Notes under the pieces: model-generated
Seen by the model: only the letters and a program-made list of their open reading frames with translations
Told to the model about the DNA's origin: nothing
Database searches by the model: none
Source: Symsagittifera roscoffensis
Lineage: Eukaryota; Xenacoelomorpha; Acoela; Convolutidae
DNA length: 64,000 bases
Direction: 5' to 3'
NCBI RefSeq assembly: GCF_963678635.1
Contig: NC_087065.1
Coordinates: 28,909,254-28,973,253 of the forward strand
Shown here: piece by piece, positions 27,181 to 38,086 of the stretch
Position numbering within the stretch: the first letter of the stretch is position 1
How the letters are laid out: each line of letters starts with the position of its first letter
Made by a program: the position numbers and the translations under genes

Positions 27181-27479
27181 ATATAGTAATGAAAAATCAA
27201 AAATTAATAGGACAAAAAACAGCGACCCGGTTCGAGGTCCGCGACTCACAAATTGGCATTTCCAGACTTTCGCGACAAAAATGATCCGTCACGGCTTTCG
27301 CAACCGAGATGGAGATGGCACGACCAGAGTTTCGCGGCCCATATTTGGTGTATGTATGGACAATCAGTACCCAGGCTAACTCCTCAGTAATTGTAGAGCG
27401 AATTGTTAGAAACTCATTTCAAAACTAAGTTCGAAATTTAGGTAGATTTTTTTTCTTAACAAGTAAATTTCCATTTTTT
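27181..27479. other. Intergenic stretch with a GC-rich patch
   Basis: About 27215-27345 is clearly GC-richer than its flanks and holds repeated CGCGAC/TTTCGCG phrases. No reading frame or RNA fold was established. It ends directly at the left terminal repeat of the retroelement. Confidence 0.4.
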
Positions 27480-27969
27480 TGAGTTAGGTCCTTGTGGTTA
27501 ACTCATAGAGTAATTTCGGATAGGGTACACCGTCTGCTCGTCACGCTATCTTATTTTCGGGCGGATAGATTCGTGCAACTTCTTAGTCTAATACCGATCC
27601 TAATCTTACTCTTATATCTACTAGTCTCACGGTGTTTAACTAGTCTCTGCTAGGCTCAATAGATCTAGAGTATACTGGCTTATTGCGACTGCTGAAGTTC
27701 TCTTGGAGAGGTAACTAATTTCTAAGTTAAATTCAAATCTCTCTGGTGCTGAAATTACAAGTAATTTCAGCACTTACAAATAAGTGGGTTGTTAGTTAGA
27801 TGGAACATGATTGGTTAATATTAAATATTTTATAGTGATAAAATATCTAATTTATCCAATAATAAAATGTAGTTTAGATCAGGTTCCACTTTTTATAATT
27901 GTTTAATTTCCTGTTTCTTTTCGTCATTTTCGTCTTGTCCGAGAATCCAACTACTTGAAGTGACGAAGT
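27480..27969 (-). repeat. Left terminal repeat, conserved arm A (3' LTR end in the element's sense)
   Basis: It begins TGAGTTAGGTCC on the plus strand, that is, the LTR ends in CA in the element's sense. It matches 46121-46609 with about 15 mismatches in 490 positions and no large indel. A third, more diverged copy is at 47268-47645. Similarity to the right copy stops at 27969, where a run of T follows. Confidence 0.9.
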
Positions 27970-27996
27970 TTTTTTTTGACTGCATAGTTTAATTTA

Positions 27997-28265
27997 CATT
28001 TTATAAATTTTTGTTAATTTGGTTTTTAATTATGATCTTAGTTAGTTGTTTTCACAAAAGCGTTTTATTTTAGTTCAGTTATTTTGAAGAGTTACTCACC
28101 CTTGAGTACCTCTTATTAAAAATTGAAGTGTGGTCACAAAGCGTGGGTGTAGCGCGGTGGGTTAGGCCGGCTATAAGCATGCTCAGGATGTCCTTCTCTG
28201 GTGGGTTAGGCCAGGAGTGGGAGTATGATTGCATGCTGTTTCTTTGTGAGGTCCTGTTATATGAT
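27997..28265 (-). repeat. Conserved arm B of the terminal repeat family
   Basis: It matches 48222-48478 (the copy to the right of the element), including CACAAAGCGTGG, GAGGCCGGCTATA/TTAGGCCGGCTATAA and GGTGGGTTAGGCCAG. The box GGTGGGTTAGGCC occurs twice within it (about 28157 and 28200). It is absent next to the right-hand arm A at 46121. After it comes TGTTATATGATAACA, a small palindrome that could be the start of the LTR in sense orientation (TG...). Confidence 0.75.
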
Positions 28266-28279
28266 AACATTTTATGTTG

Positions 28280-29196
28280 GTTTTTTCTGGTCTTTCTTAT
28301 GTTATTTTGGTTGTGTCCTTTTTTCAAAAATCAAATTGTTTTTGGTTTGGGTTTGTCCTACGCCTTTTTTGTGTTTTATTATTTCTTTCGTAGACTTTAT
28401 AATAGTCTTCAAAAGAATAAATTATCCAGTTTTAAGCTGGGTTAATCCGGTTTGGATACCGTTGGTTTTCTTTTCTTAGTCCTGCTGTTATTTTATGATT
28501 TTTTTTGTTTAGTAAGCTGCGTTGGTTAGTTCGGTTTAGTATAAAATTCCTTTCCAACCGGGTTAAAGAAAAGTTTGAAACTTGTTAATGCTTGTTAGAG
28601 TTGTTGTTAGTGAAAACTTGAAACACAAAATCATTATTTAAACAATTTCTTCGTGGGCGAGCTGTGCAAATTTGCATAGAATTTCTGTGCGAATGAATGA
28701 AAATATGAAAAAGTTAGTAGTGCTTTCTCATTTTAAGAATTTATTGTATTGAAATTGAACTTAACTGTTTTTGGGGAATTTTAAATTATAAATTTTCATC
28801 GTATTTATTTTTACTGCTTCTCGGGGAAATAATTTATAAATGAAATTACTACATTAGGTATGAGTTTTACTACATTTTTTAGTGCGAAAGATCAAGGAGT
28901 TTTAACATGATTTAACAAGTTTGTATTTTTATTTGTTTTTTTTTCTGTTTTGTAGATAATTGTGGTGTGAAGACTAAAATAATGAATTAAAAATTGGTAG
29001 AAAAGGGTTAGTACAATTTTAAATTTATTAGTTAAAATTATTTCATTTCAAATTTACCTTTATCATCTTGGAAAAAGCCATGTGGGAAGATGTCGTGAAT
29101 TAAATCTGATGTTGTTAATAGTTTTGCTAGTATGCGAATGATATTTTTAGTTTGTAGCAGTGGCCAAAGTAATTGAAGTGCGTTGATGGTGTTTAG
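28280..29196. other. 3' non-coding part of the retroelement
   Basis: No minus-strand frame with domain content is seen. The plus-strand frames here are T-rich and resemble chance frames. This lies between the 3' ORF of the element and its terminal repeat, where a polypurine tract would be expected; none stood out clearly. Confidence 0.5.
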
Positions 29197-29613
29197 TTAT
29201 TCTGTGCCTACTGCGAACTCATAAGGGGTGTTTTGGATTAGATTATAAATTTTATGATTATATTTAGTGTTATGAATAAACTCTAGTATGGGTATTTCGA
29301 TAGGTTGTATGAATTCATGTGGGATAATGAAGGGTCTTGATTCTTCATCATTGAAGGTCTTCGTGATGGGACAGAATATAGACATTTGGGTAACTGGGTC
29401 GTAGTTGCGGAGGATGCCGTGGAGGTTAGTATTTTCAATGCAATATGTAAAATTAAGAAAGAATGGTGATGTGTATTTCGAGTTAATAAACTGAAAACGG
29501 TGGTGAGGTTGTCGTGATGGTGTGTGTAAATCAAAAATGTTTTGTATAAAACGATAATATGAGTAAGTGTACGTTTGTTTAGTGCGTAACATTATATCGT
29601 GGGAACAGTGCAA
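29197..29613 (-). pseudogene. 3' accessory ORF of the retroelement, function unknown
   Basis: A minus-strand frame of about 138 codons ends at 29197. It has no ATG at its right limit (the first listed codon is TTG), and the frame stays open farther upstream, so it is the tail of a longer coding region. The composition is aromatic- and His/Pro-rich with two or three Cys and no obvious transmembrane segment. It lies after the env-like region, where Ty3/gypsy elements normally have no gene. It could be the C-terminal part of a second glycoprotein or a lineage-specific ORF. No family was recognised. Confidence 0.45.
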
Positions 29614-30522
29614 ATCGCGTTCCTGTGGTGAAAGAAAGTAAAAGGTTAGTGAAAATAACTGAAATTTATCATAGAAGCTTTCATATGCTTGTATGTCAAC
29701 CAGTGCTTCTGAAATTATGTGATCGTGCTTTCTATCAAAAGTATTAAGTGTAAATAAGTATGGTGTTTTATTAAAAAATTTTCGGTTAGTTGTGAGTTTG
29801 CAAAGCGGTCTTCGTCTAAAAATTGATCTTGGTTAGGACGGATGATATTATGATCGTAGTATTCTATTGAAAAATTGTTAGCTCGGGGTGCGGTGAATTT
29901 TTTTAATAATTTTTTATATCCAACGTAAGTAAATTGTCGAGGTGTTAATGATGTGGTGAGTGTATATAGTATATTTTGTTTTTCTCGATATTTTCATTAG
30001 TATTAGTGAGTGGTAGATAAAGGGGGATAGTATAGTTAAAGTAAGCTGTCCAATGAAGTGTTGGTATCAAAACGTACTCATCAACAAAATTTCGTGATTC
30101 ATTAGTAGTGGTAGAAGTATTTAAGGTATATTGTGGAATTGAGGGTAGGGTTATTTTAAGAAAGTTTTTGTGTTTGTATGATCGTAATGGTTGATATATT
30201 CTTTGGCTGTTCCCGGTTTGGCTGTAAATGGGTGGTTTAGAAGTTTTCTTTTAAAAGTGCGGTAAGATCGGTTAGTGCTGGTAGGTGATTCGGTGGATGT
30301 GGATGATTGAGCTAATGATGGAGTGTAAGCTGAAGAGGGTGTAGGAGTTGGTGGTTTTGATGATGTTACTGTTGATGATAGCTGATGTATTGTAAGAGTG
30401 TGGGGGTGTGTGTGTTAATTGTTGTTGTAGTGTAGTAAAATTGGCAAGTTCTTCGGAAATTTGGATGTTATCTGGGGAGTTATTATGGGATCTGTCGGAA
30501 TGAAATGGATAATAGGTTGGGG

Positions 30523-31471
30523 TTACTTGGGATGCGTAAGAAGGAGTGGAAAGGGATGGGAGTGGTTGGCTGGTTTGGATGGGTCGAAAGGGGGTTTTGA
30601 AAAAGCTGAAGGGTTGGTCTGGGTATGGGTAGAGGGAGATGGTTCGGAGTCTGCAAATTCGTCGGGAGTTTCTATATCGGAGTTGTTAAATTGTGAGATG
30701 GTATGAAAAACTGAAATATCTGAGTTAGTATCTGAATTCATGCTTGATGGTATATTAATAACTGGAGAATCGGGTGGCGGGAAAGCAAAAAGTGGGATAA
30801 TCGGGATTTGAGTTTGGAGGTTGGCTGGGTGGGATTTTGAGCGATGGAGGGATCCAATTTGTCGGATTATCGTGGGCTAAAAAAAAATGATTATTTTGAG
30901 ATTGAAAAGTGGTGTTATGAGGTTGTTCGATAATTTGTTCATATGTATTATCATTTTGTGAATGATGTGTCATTATGTGTTGAATGGGACTTCGTGTTGT
31001 ATTTGGTCTAAAATTTGGATTATTGGTAATTGCTAGGTTTCGAAAATTTCGGGGAACTAATGATAATGGATGGTTTTGTGGTAGGGGTGGTATCTGTGGT
31101 GCTGTAGGTGTTATATCTACATTATTATGTTGTTCGTCATATGTGTTTTGTCTTGTGGATATTTTTTTATTATATTCTTTCATTTGTGCATCTAGGAGTA
31201 TTTTATTGATTGATGATGAAAAAATTCCAAAAATTCCTGCAACTAGTATACGTGCTACACTTGCTTGGCGATTTACTGGTGTGTGTATAGCGCATGTGTT
31301 ATAGATTCCTTTTAACAGTGAGAAAAGAAATCCTATAAATTTAAACATAGCGTATAAGATAGTTAATTTTTCTAAGATGTAATAGGGCCATCCTAGAAAG
31401 GCGAGAATTTCGTTTTTTAAGGTGACGAAACTGAAAATATTTATGGGTGGTTGTCGTTGTTTTGTGTCCAT
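30523..31471 (-). pseudogene. C-terminal, membrane-anchoring part of the env-like protein
   Basis: Two abutting minus-strand frames (31471-30755, then 30741-30523) carry two hydrophobic segments: one of about 20 residues near residue 45 (ILYAMFKFIGFLFSLLKGIY) and one near residue 75 (ARILVAGIFGIFSS). A long hydrophilic Asn/Pro/Ser/Thr-rich tail follows. The position after the Cys-rich region and the anchor-plus-tail layout fit the transmembrane end of an envelope glycoprotein. The tail is unusually long and acidic/Ser-Pro rich at its end. A frame break separates the two pieces. Confidence 0.55.
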
Positions 31472-32035
31472 TTGTGTTAGTAATTCTTGAAATTGTTGTG
31501 TTCTAATGTGATGTTGTATATCAGATTTAGAATATATTCCAATTGATTGTAAATCAGTATTTGGGTTACGAGCGATAGCTCGGATGCTTTCGGGTGAAAA
31601 TTTTTTTAGTGGTTGTATTAATGTAGGATATGGTGTCAGTAGATAGTATTTGTTTTTGTCAGGGTTTAATTGTACAACATTGTGGCTATTTTCTGATCCA
31701 CATGGGACAGCGGTATCCCAAAAATATGTTCGTCTTGAAAGTGTATCGACAAAATGTACTTTATTTTTGTAGAATATGGGGATTCTTTTATAACAACATT
31801 TATCTTCAAAAACATATAATGGTGATACTTTTTTGGTGCAAGTATAAAACCATAAAAAATTTCCTTCATAATGAAGAAAGTTTGATCTTTTTCCTGATAA
31901 TAAGTATCATGCGTAAGGTATTTTTAATACTGCTAATGCGAGTGATTGTAAGTTTTGTGTTCTTTCTATTTCGCATAGTTGGTGAAGTGTTTTTGATTCA
32001 AAAAGTGACCTTTCTTGAAAAATTCTACTAATTGT

Positions 32036-32671
32036 CTAGTCTAATTTCATATCTAAGTGAATATCATAATGAATATTACCAAAGTAGGTGTTATTCATTA
32101 GTGAAAATTCTTGTAGACGTGTGCTTTTACAATCGTATGGTTTTAGCTTTCCACCAGGGTGACCTGTGCTCTTATAAAATTTCACTGGGACGTATGATGT
32201 GCCTTCGTTAATAGGGTGACTTGTTGCATAAGGGTCAAATTTTATTTTACCAGTGGTCATGTCGAAACCTTTCCCGTATTCGACAAGTATTTCAGAATAT
32301 TGTGTTTTATAAAGTGGATTGCTATATTTACATGCAAATTCTGTTTCGTGATAGATTTGAAAACGTCTCAATTTATTTTCTATATCATGAATGTTTTTGA
32401 AATCATTGCTTTGTTTGCTGGACGGTTTTATTTGTTCGTATGGAATTGATTCAATAAAATATTTTTCATGAAATTTTATCATTCGTGCGTGTATTTTTGC
32501 TACTTGAAGTGTTGTGCATGTATCTTCGGGAAACCAAACAATTGTTGCTTGGGTTCTTGTTGTAGGGTCACAGTAACCTTGATCATTTTTACAAGGTAAT
32601 CTAATTGTGTGGTATCCAGTGTTTATCGTGTATATCAATGTGTGGTATCCAGTGTTTATCGTGTATATCAT
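32036..32671 (-). pseudogene. Central part of the env-like protein
   Basis: A 211-codon minus-strand frame with scattered Cys, Tyr and His and no transmembrane helix. It is in the same frame as the downstream anchor frame (31471-30755) but not in that of the upstream signal-peptide frame. The frame change coincides with a 33-bp tandem duplication at its start. The reading frame ends at 32036 and stops separate it from 31471. As a middle ectodomain it is plausible from order only; no fusion peptide or furin site was identified with confidence. Confidence 0.5.
32605..32671. repeat. 33-bp tandem duplication in the env-like region
   Basis: GGTATCCAGTGTTTATCGTG occurs at 32611 and again at 32644, inside two adjacent 33-bp copies that are identical except at the edges. 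In the 32671 frame it reads as an 11-residue repeat (IYTINTGYHT plus one residue). Confidence 0.9.
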
Positions 32672-32888
32672 AAGTTAACCGTCCGTGTGCGCCATTAAAT
32701 GGGTATTTTTCGTCTAGTTGAATATGTCCTTGGTATCGTTCAAGTTCTGCTTGATGTACAGAATCGGCAAAGACTTGAAAATTTACTATTTTTCGGTCTG
32801 TGTTTTTATTTCTTGTTAGATTTAGTCTGAGTAATTCGTTTTTACAATCATCGGGATTGAGATGTAAAAGTCTTTCTAGGTTACTCTG

Positions 32889-33239
32889 TTAAAATGATAC
32901 GTGATCAAGTCGGTTTTTATTTCCGTTGGAGACTTGTGAACAATGTACTTTCTTTTCGGAAAACGTTGCTGTAAACTTATATCCTGTGACTATTGTTGCT
33001 CGGGCTTTTGAATACAATGTTGCTATGACATTTGTAGTTTCTATTGCTTGTGGTTCTGTTTCGCATTGTATTACTTGATTTATTGCACATTTGTGTAGTG
33101 TTTTTTGTTCATTTTCTTCACAATCATAGTGTGTTACTAATAAATCCTGGGGTCCTCTGCGAGGAGATGGATTTGTGTTTTGGTCGCAAGATATTAGAAA
33201 AAGGATGTGTTGAAATGTTAATATTTTTAGAATATACAT
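32889..33239 (-). pseudogene. N-terminal part of an env-like glycoprotein with signal peptide
   Basis: The frame starts with ATG at 33239 and residues 1-18 are a clear signal peptide (MYILKILTFQHILFLISC). The mature part holds a YDCEE phrase and about six Cys in 116 residues, with a pattern of short Cys-to-Cys spacings, as expected for a disulfide-bonded surface subunit. A single TAA at 32891-32889 ends the frame, but the same frame stays open for roughly 220 nt more, so this is an interrupted rather than a short protein. Context (after integrase, before anchor segments) supports env. The glycoprotein class was not determined. Confidence 0.6.
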
Positions 33240-33641
33240 GTGTATGATAATCCGGAGTATGGGTTATAAAATGTTATGTATCCGATTGTGTTTTTTGTAT
33301 ATCTGTCGTATTTATATATTACTTCAGTTGTTATAAATGGTGGTGGTAGGGATTGAGCTGTTATATTTGGTGGGCTTAATGGATAGGGGTGTTCTACAAT
33401 ATTATTAAGTTTGACTGTTATTTCAAACTTTAACTGAAGACTGTTTTGTTGGAGTATTTGAACGTTATGTTGGCGGATATCTTCGTGGATATCTTGTCTA
33501 TATTGTAATCTATTGAGTGCCCAACTGTGGAGTCGGTGGCTCTCGTGATGTTGTCCGGATAATGAGGGAGGTGCAACGAATGTGCTCCAATCTAATCGTA
33601 GGGGTATATTCGTTGATCGTTCTCTGTATCGTGCATCGAGG

Positions 33642-34139
33642 TTATTTGGAAAATTTAGGGGGGGAAAATGATGATGATGTTTGACTTATTGATGGTGTCG
33701 AGGGGAGTGATAATGTTTCTGGTAGGGATGATAAGGTTGTATCTGAGGAAAAATCTATTGGTTCATTTACTAAGTTTGGTTCTCCTTGTGAGTAAGACTG
33801 TGTTGTCCAATATGGTAGTCGTTCGGTGGTGTTGGGGGGGGGGGGGGGGGTTAAAAGGTTTTTCACGGATTTGTTCGGATGTTGGTGTTGAACCTAGATA
33901 GTCTGAAGGGAGATTTGGTGTGGTTTGTTGTGAAGTGAGCGTAGGAGTGTCTGGTAATGTAATACTAAAGACTTCTGAGCTTGATGGTGTTGGGGATTGA
34001 GGTATGTTAAAAGTAACTCTGGGAGTTTGAACATTTCTATTTCGTCTTGATGTATAATTTGTCTATTTATTTCAACTGTATTTTGATTTTGACTAATATG
34101 TCTTATTCGTTTTAAGTCTTGTTGTAATGTGGGGTACAA
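33642..34139 (-). pseudogene. Gln/Ser/Thr/Pro-rich ORF region between pol and env
   Basis: Two short minus-strand frames (34139-33894 and 33866-33642) encode hydrophilic, low-complexity Ser/Thr/Pro/Gln sequence. The second begins with a run of Pro encoded by a 17-G homopolymer on the plus strand (33834-33850). No domain is recognisable. They may be the remains of one longer protein or of a structural tail. Confidence 0.4.
33834..33850. repeat. Poly-G homopolymer (17 nt)
   Basis: A 17-nt G run inside the retroelement. A second, 11-nt G run is at 43197-43207, also in a Pro-rich coding context of the minus strand. Such runs are prone to slippage in the genome and in sequencing, so nearby frame breaks should be read with care. 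Confidence 0.95.
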
Positions 34140-34338
34140 ATTATATGTTGGTTCACTTAGGGATGCGTGTCGCTGAACGGGTTCTAGTGGTTTGGATAAC
34201 CGGGCGTGTCGTTCTTCGAAAGTGTAAGGGTTATCTTGAAAAGAAATTCGTGTGGATGTTTGGGGGTTTTGGGTAGTTGTAGGTATGATTGGGTTTTCTT
34301 GGGAAGAAGTTGGTGAAGACTGTCTTGGTGGTGGTTGA

Positions 34339-34563
34339 TTAGCAATTTTGGAAATGTGTTCGATTCATCTGTTTCTTAGTGGGAAGATTTATGTTTATTG
34401 TAATATTCTTCGATGAAAAGAATTTAAAGATTTTTGCTAAGGCGAATGGGACTATTGCCTTTCTTACACAATTGCACATTGTCACAATTAGGAATGATAA
34501 AAATGTGAGGAAAATTACAAATAGTAAAAAAATATCTGTTCTACTAAAAATTGTTCGTATCAT
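34339..34563 (-). CDS. Small membrane ORF 2 of the retroelement
   Basis: An intact 74-codon minus-strand frame from ATG. Residues about 10-30 are strongly hydrophobic (IFLLFVIFLTFLSFLIVTM), and the rest is basic with two Cys just after the helix. This is the topology of a small single-pass membrane protein. It starts one base after the end of membrane ORF 1, so the two could be parts of one frameshifted gene. No homologue was recognised. Confidence 0.4.
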   Translation of the reverse strand: MIRTIFSRTDIFLLFVIFLTFLSFLIVTMCNCVRKAIVPFALAKIFKFFSSKNITININLPTKKQMNRTHFQNC

Positions 34564-34848
34564 TTAAATAGACTTTGAATTATCGTACCTGTGAATGTGG
34601 TCAATGATTTGGGAAAGTTGGAGATATATTTCAAATAAGGAGTAGAAAATTTGGCAAAAAATTTTTAAAAGAATTATTAGGGCTTCAAAAGTGTCAACAA
34701 AAAATATTAGCAAAAGTTTAAATAGAATGAAAATTTTTATGAAAAAGTTTATGATTATATTTTTTAAGGTATCGACTGTTAACGAGAGGAGCATATAAGA
34801 AATGATTCGTTCGTCGAATATTTTTTGAACTTTCGGGGCGAAATTCAA
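34564..34848 (-). CDS. Small membrane ORF 1 of the retroelement
   Basis: An intact 94-codon minus-strand frame from ATG. The centre (about residues 25-75) is a nearly continuous hydrophobic stretch rich in Ile, Leu and Phe, enough for two transmembrane helices, flanked by charged ends. It lies 0.64 kb after the integrase end and directly before membrane ORF 2. AT-rich DNA can give Phe/Ile/Leu-rich frames by chance, so coding is not certain. If real, it is an extra gene not found in standard Ty3/gypsy elements. Confidence 0.4.
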   Translation of the reverse strand: MNFAPKVQKIFDERIISYMLLSLTVDTLKNIIINFFIKIFILFKLLLIFFVDTFEALIILLKIFCQIFYSLFEIYLQLSQIIDHIHRYDNSKSI

Positions 34849-35490
34849 GTGTGGTCGGAATATTTATTGATTTTTTGACAAGTGGGTTGAGTTTTGTGAA
34901 AAATTGTTGGAGTCTAATTTTCTGGTGCTCGGGAGGTCTTCCTTGCTTTGTTTTTATTTGTTGGGTAATCTGGGGTATTTTTGAAATATTTGTACTTTAG
35001 GCAAAATGAATATGGTCTTTTTTTACTTTAGGCTAATTTGCCATTTTTGGTTGGGGGGTTTTTGAGGTCTAAGTTGGGAAAATATTGTTGATCTTTGCAT
35101 TATTAGATAAGGGAGGGTTGTAATATCATGGTGGTATTTATTTTTAGTTGTCAAGTTTTAGCAAGTTGCTTATTTTTGACCTGGAGGTTGTAAAGTTATA
35201 GTTATAGATATGCCTGGAGATTAATATCTATCGGCTACTAGGTTTGTGTTAGAGATATTGAAGGTGACGGATTTGAGTGAATCCTATTGGCTGAATTTGT
35301 ACTAGAATTGTAACTAATGTTTCAGCATGTTATCTTGAAAATATGAAAGTTCAAAATGATTTAGAGGTGTACAAATTATTAATTTTAAAATCAAAATTGT
35401 TTTTGAAATTCAACTTTCTTTAATATTTTAGATTGTGTGATGATTGTTTTGTAATTTTTACGTGGTTGATTTTTAAGTCGTGATAATTCT
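34849..35490. other. Pol-env intergenic part of the retroelement
   Basis: No minus-strand domain is seen. The sequence includes T/G-rich stretches on the plus strand. In errantiviruses env is made from a spliced RNA whose acceptor lies in this region; no acceptor could be assigned with confidence. Confidence 0.4.
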
Positions 35491-35991
35491 CTATGTTCTG
35501 ATTTTTCTATTTGTTCTTGTGGTAAGATTTTTTAAATCATTTTCCTGTTTTTTCTTTCTTTTTGAGATATTTTTTTGTGTCTGGTGTTTTTGTGTTTTTA
35601 TGAGTTGTGCTTTGGTTTTGATTATGTTTATGATGAACGTCGTCATGTACATTTGTTTTTGTTCTGTATGTGTATTGTTTTGAATAATTTTTAAACCTGT
35701 AAAAGAATATAATTGGGTTAATTCGCGTAATGCGTATTCTTTTGGGTAGTAAGGTAATAAATTGTTTCGATGTTGAACAATTTCTTTTTTGATTGAGTCT
35801 GTGAGTTTGTATGTTACTTCAGTGGGTTTGGCAATTATTTGGTATGGTCCTTTTGGAAATGATTGTAATTTTTTGGAGATTCCTTTTTGTGTATTAAAAT
35901 TAGGTATTAAGACAAATGTTCCAATTTTTAAATCTGTGGCTGGCATAAAACGTGAATTAATTTGGCTGATAATGTTTTGCCTTTGTAACAA
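35491..35991 (-). pseudogene. Integrase C-terminal part with GPY/F module
   Basis: A minus-strand frame of 166 codons. KIGTFVLIPNFN and then KGPYQIIAKPTEVTYKL near residues 20-65 match the GPY/F module that follows the catalytic core in Ty3/gypsy and gammaretroviral integrases and helps target chromatin or DNA. A Lys-rich tail follows and forms the end of Pol. The frame differs from that of the catalytic core at 36069-36620, so at least one frameshift lies between. Confidence 0.7.
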
Positions 35992-36068
35992 TTTCTTTGT
36001 TACTTTTTGGTAGATTTCATTGTGATTTCTATCTCTATTTAAAACCCATTCGGTATGTGTGCCGGAGG

Positions 36069-36620
36069 CTAATTTGAGAATTTGTGGGCGATGAAAATGA
36101 TCTTCATCATGTGTGTGTAATGATAGATTATAGCATATTGAATCTTTATTAGGTTTGCAATAACTTGTGCGTTTTTATGAGCATTTGCTGTGAATATAAT
36201 TGGTTTTCTTGGTTTTTGATTAAAAACCATTTCATATGGTGACATTCCTAAAGTTGTTGTTATTTGTAAATTATATGATGAGGGAATTAATTTTACATCT
36301 GCTGACCATTCTGTGTATCGTGTATCATTTCCATTAAGGATACATCTAAGATATTCTTGTAATGAACGGTTCATACCTTCGACTAATCCGTTTGTCCAAG
36401 GTGCATGAGATGTACGTGGTTTATGTTTAATATTGTATAAGTGGCATAGTGTGATAATTTCCTTATTAAAAAATTCTGTACCATTGTCTGTAACTAGGAT
36501 TTCGGGTAATCCGAATTTAACTATCCAGTGTTCATAAAGTGTTGTGTAAGCATAATAAGCATTACAATGTGGTACTGGGTTGAGTGCTACATAGTGCGTG
36601 AATGCGTCAACAATGACCAC
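36069..36620 (-). pseudogene. Integrase catalytic core (DD35E)
   Basis: The retroviral-type integrase core inserts the cDNA into host DNA. Visible residues are the first Asp in MVIVDAFTHYV (residue 5), the second Asp in TDNGTEF (residue 45) and Glu in NGLVEGMNRS (residue 81); 35 residues separate the last two, as in the family. PWTNG before the Glu is the usual signature. The zinc-binding part lies upstream in sense (about 36740-36880), where a TKGYSGSEKT phrase and a CNDCIIC-type pair are visible among stops; one His appears to have become Tyr. Confidence 0.8.
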
Positions 36621-37100
36621 AATGTAGGAAACTCCTTCAGAGGATGGTGAAATTGGTCCTTTTGTGTAAAATGAAATTCTATGGTGTAAAATCTTCTTTC
36701 TGTGCTATTTGTTTTTGATTTGGATAAGGTTTGTTCAATTAACATATTATACAATCATTGCATTATACTTTTATCCATATTAGGGCATTTGGAAAATAAA
36801 AATTTTGTCTGAAGTTCGAGTATGTCTTTTCTGATCCTGAGTATCCTTTTGTATTTTGTGTGTGGGAGATGTTAAATGCTATCAGTATCATACTTAAAGG
36901 AAGACAGGGAACTTTAGAATCATCTAATTGATATTCTAAAAGATCTGTATTTTCGTTGATTGTTGTGTTATTAAATTTTCGGAAATATCGGAGGAGTGTT
37001 TTGTTTCCTAAAATTGTGGTATCAGCTTTTGCTGGTTTTGTTTTATATTTGTGCCATGATTTGAGTTGTCTAATTACTGGGTCAAAATTTTGATATTGTT

Positions 37101-38086
37101 TTAAATGTTCAAGTGTAATTTTTTCTGTTGGTGGAGAAAAGTATTATCAATTTCTAGTTTTGATAGGGGAATTGTGTCAAGCGGGTCATGGAGGTTAAAA
37201 ACTTGATTTATTGTGTATTTTAAATCATTTGTTTGTGGTCCTGATAAATTTATTTTTTCGGTGAAATTTTTTTTTTCAATTAATAGAAAAAAGTCTTTTT
37301 TATGCGGCTGTTGTTTTATTCTCTTTTGTTGAGTATTATTTTCTATCCATTGTGAGTATGGAATTGGTTCAAAGGTAGATTTTCCTAGTAAATCAACTTC
37401 ATAGTGATTATTTTGGCAATCTAAGTAGAGTGAAAAATGTTGTAGATTGTTTATTTGTGATTGATCAATGTCAGTTTTTACTGCGTATTTGCATTCTAAT
37501 CGGGGTGATGTTTCATCTTTTGCGAGATAGAATTTAATATTTTTTTGGTATTTCAACTGTAGTTTTTCGTGTAAGTAGTTCAGGTGGCGTATTTCTACTT
37601 AATGTATCTGGTAAGGCAAGATTTTTTCCTGCTGTCCAAATTCTATGTAAAATTGGGAATTTCATTAAAATTAATTGAAATCTATAAACTCTACGATTAG
37701 GATTTGATTTTTGTGTGAAAAAAATATAATTGGTTTATGATCTGTAAATAAATTGTTGGGTGTTTTGATCCAAGTATCAGAAATTCATATTCTGTAAGTG
37801 TGTAATTTATAGCTGTACATTCTCTCATTAGAGTAGGGAGTCGGAGCTCGGCTTGTGTGAATAATCATGAAATGGTTGATATGAGTTTCATTTTATTTGT
37901 TTCACTATGTGATTGTAGTAAAGCTGCTATGGTGCCAAAATTTGAAGCATCGCTCATTGCATAGAATGATTGGATTGGATCTGGAATTGTGTTTGAAATT
38001 TTTTCTGTCAAAAATTTTTTATTTTCTTCAAATTGTGTTTGATGTTCAGTGGTCCATTCATAATTATTTTGTGGTCTGAGGATGTT
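37101..38086 (-). pseudogene. RNase H and connection region of Pol
   Basis: Downstream in sense of the reverse transcriptase, the minus strand shows a YAMSDASNFG phrase (about 37965-37936) matching the first catalytic Asp region of Ty3/gypsy RNase H, which removes RNA from the RNA-DNA hybrid. The following frame (37556-37101, 151 codons) is hydrophilic and precedes the integrase zinc finger. Several stops and frame changes interrupt the region. Confidence 0.6.

Noticed and set aside
27225-27345. GC-rich patch containing GGTTCGAGGTCC as a possible tRNA or SINE B box
   Set aside because: The box has an extra base relative to GGTTCGANNCC and no A box or foldable arms were found upstream.
28128-28479. 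Plus-strand Cys/Phe-rich frames of 84-105 codons
   Set aside because: They lie on the antisense of the terminal-repeat region and its flank; hydrophobicity comes from T-rich DNA.
30461-30706. Plus-strand Gly/Trp-rich frame of 81 codons
   Set aside because: It is the antisense shadow of the Pro/Ser-rich minus-strand retroelement frame.
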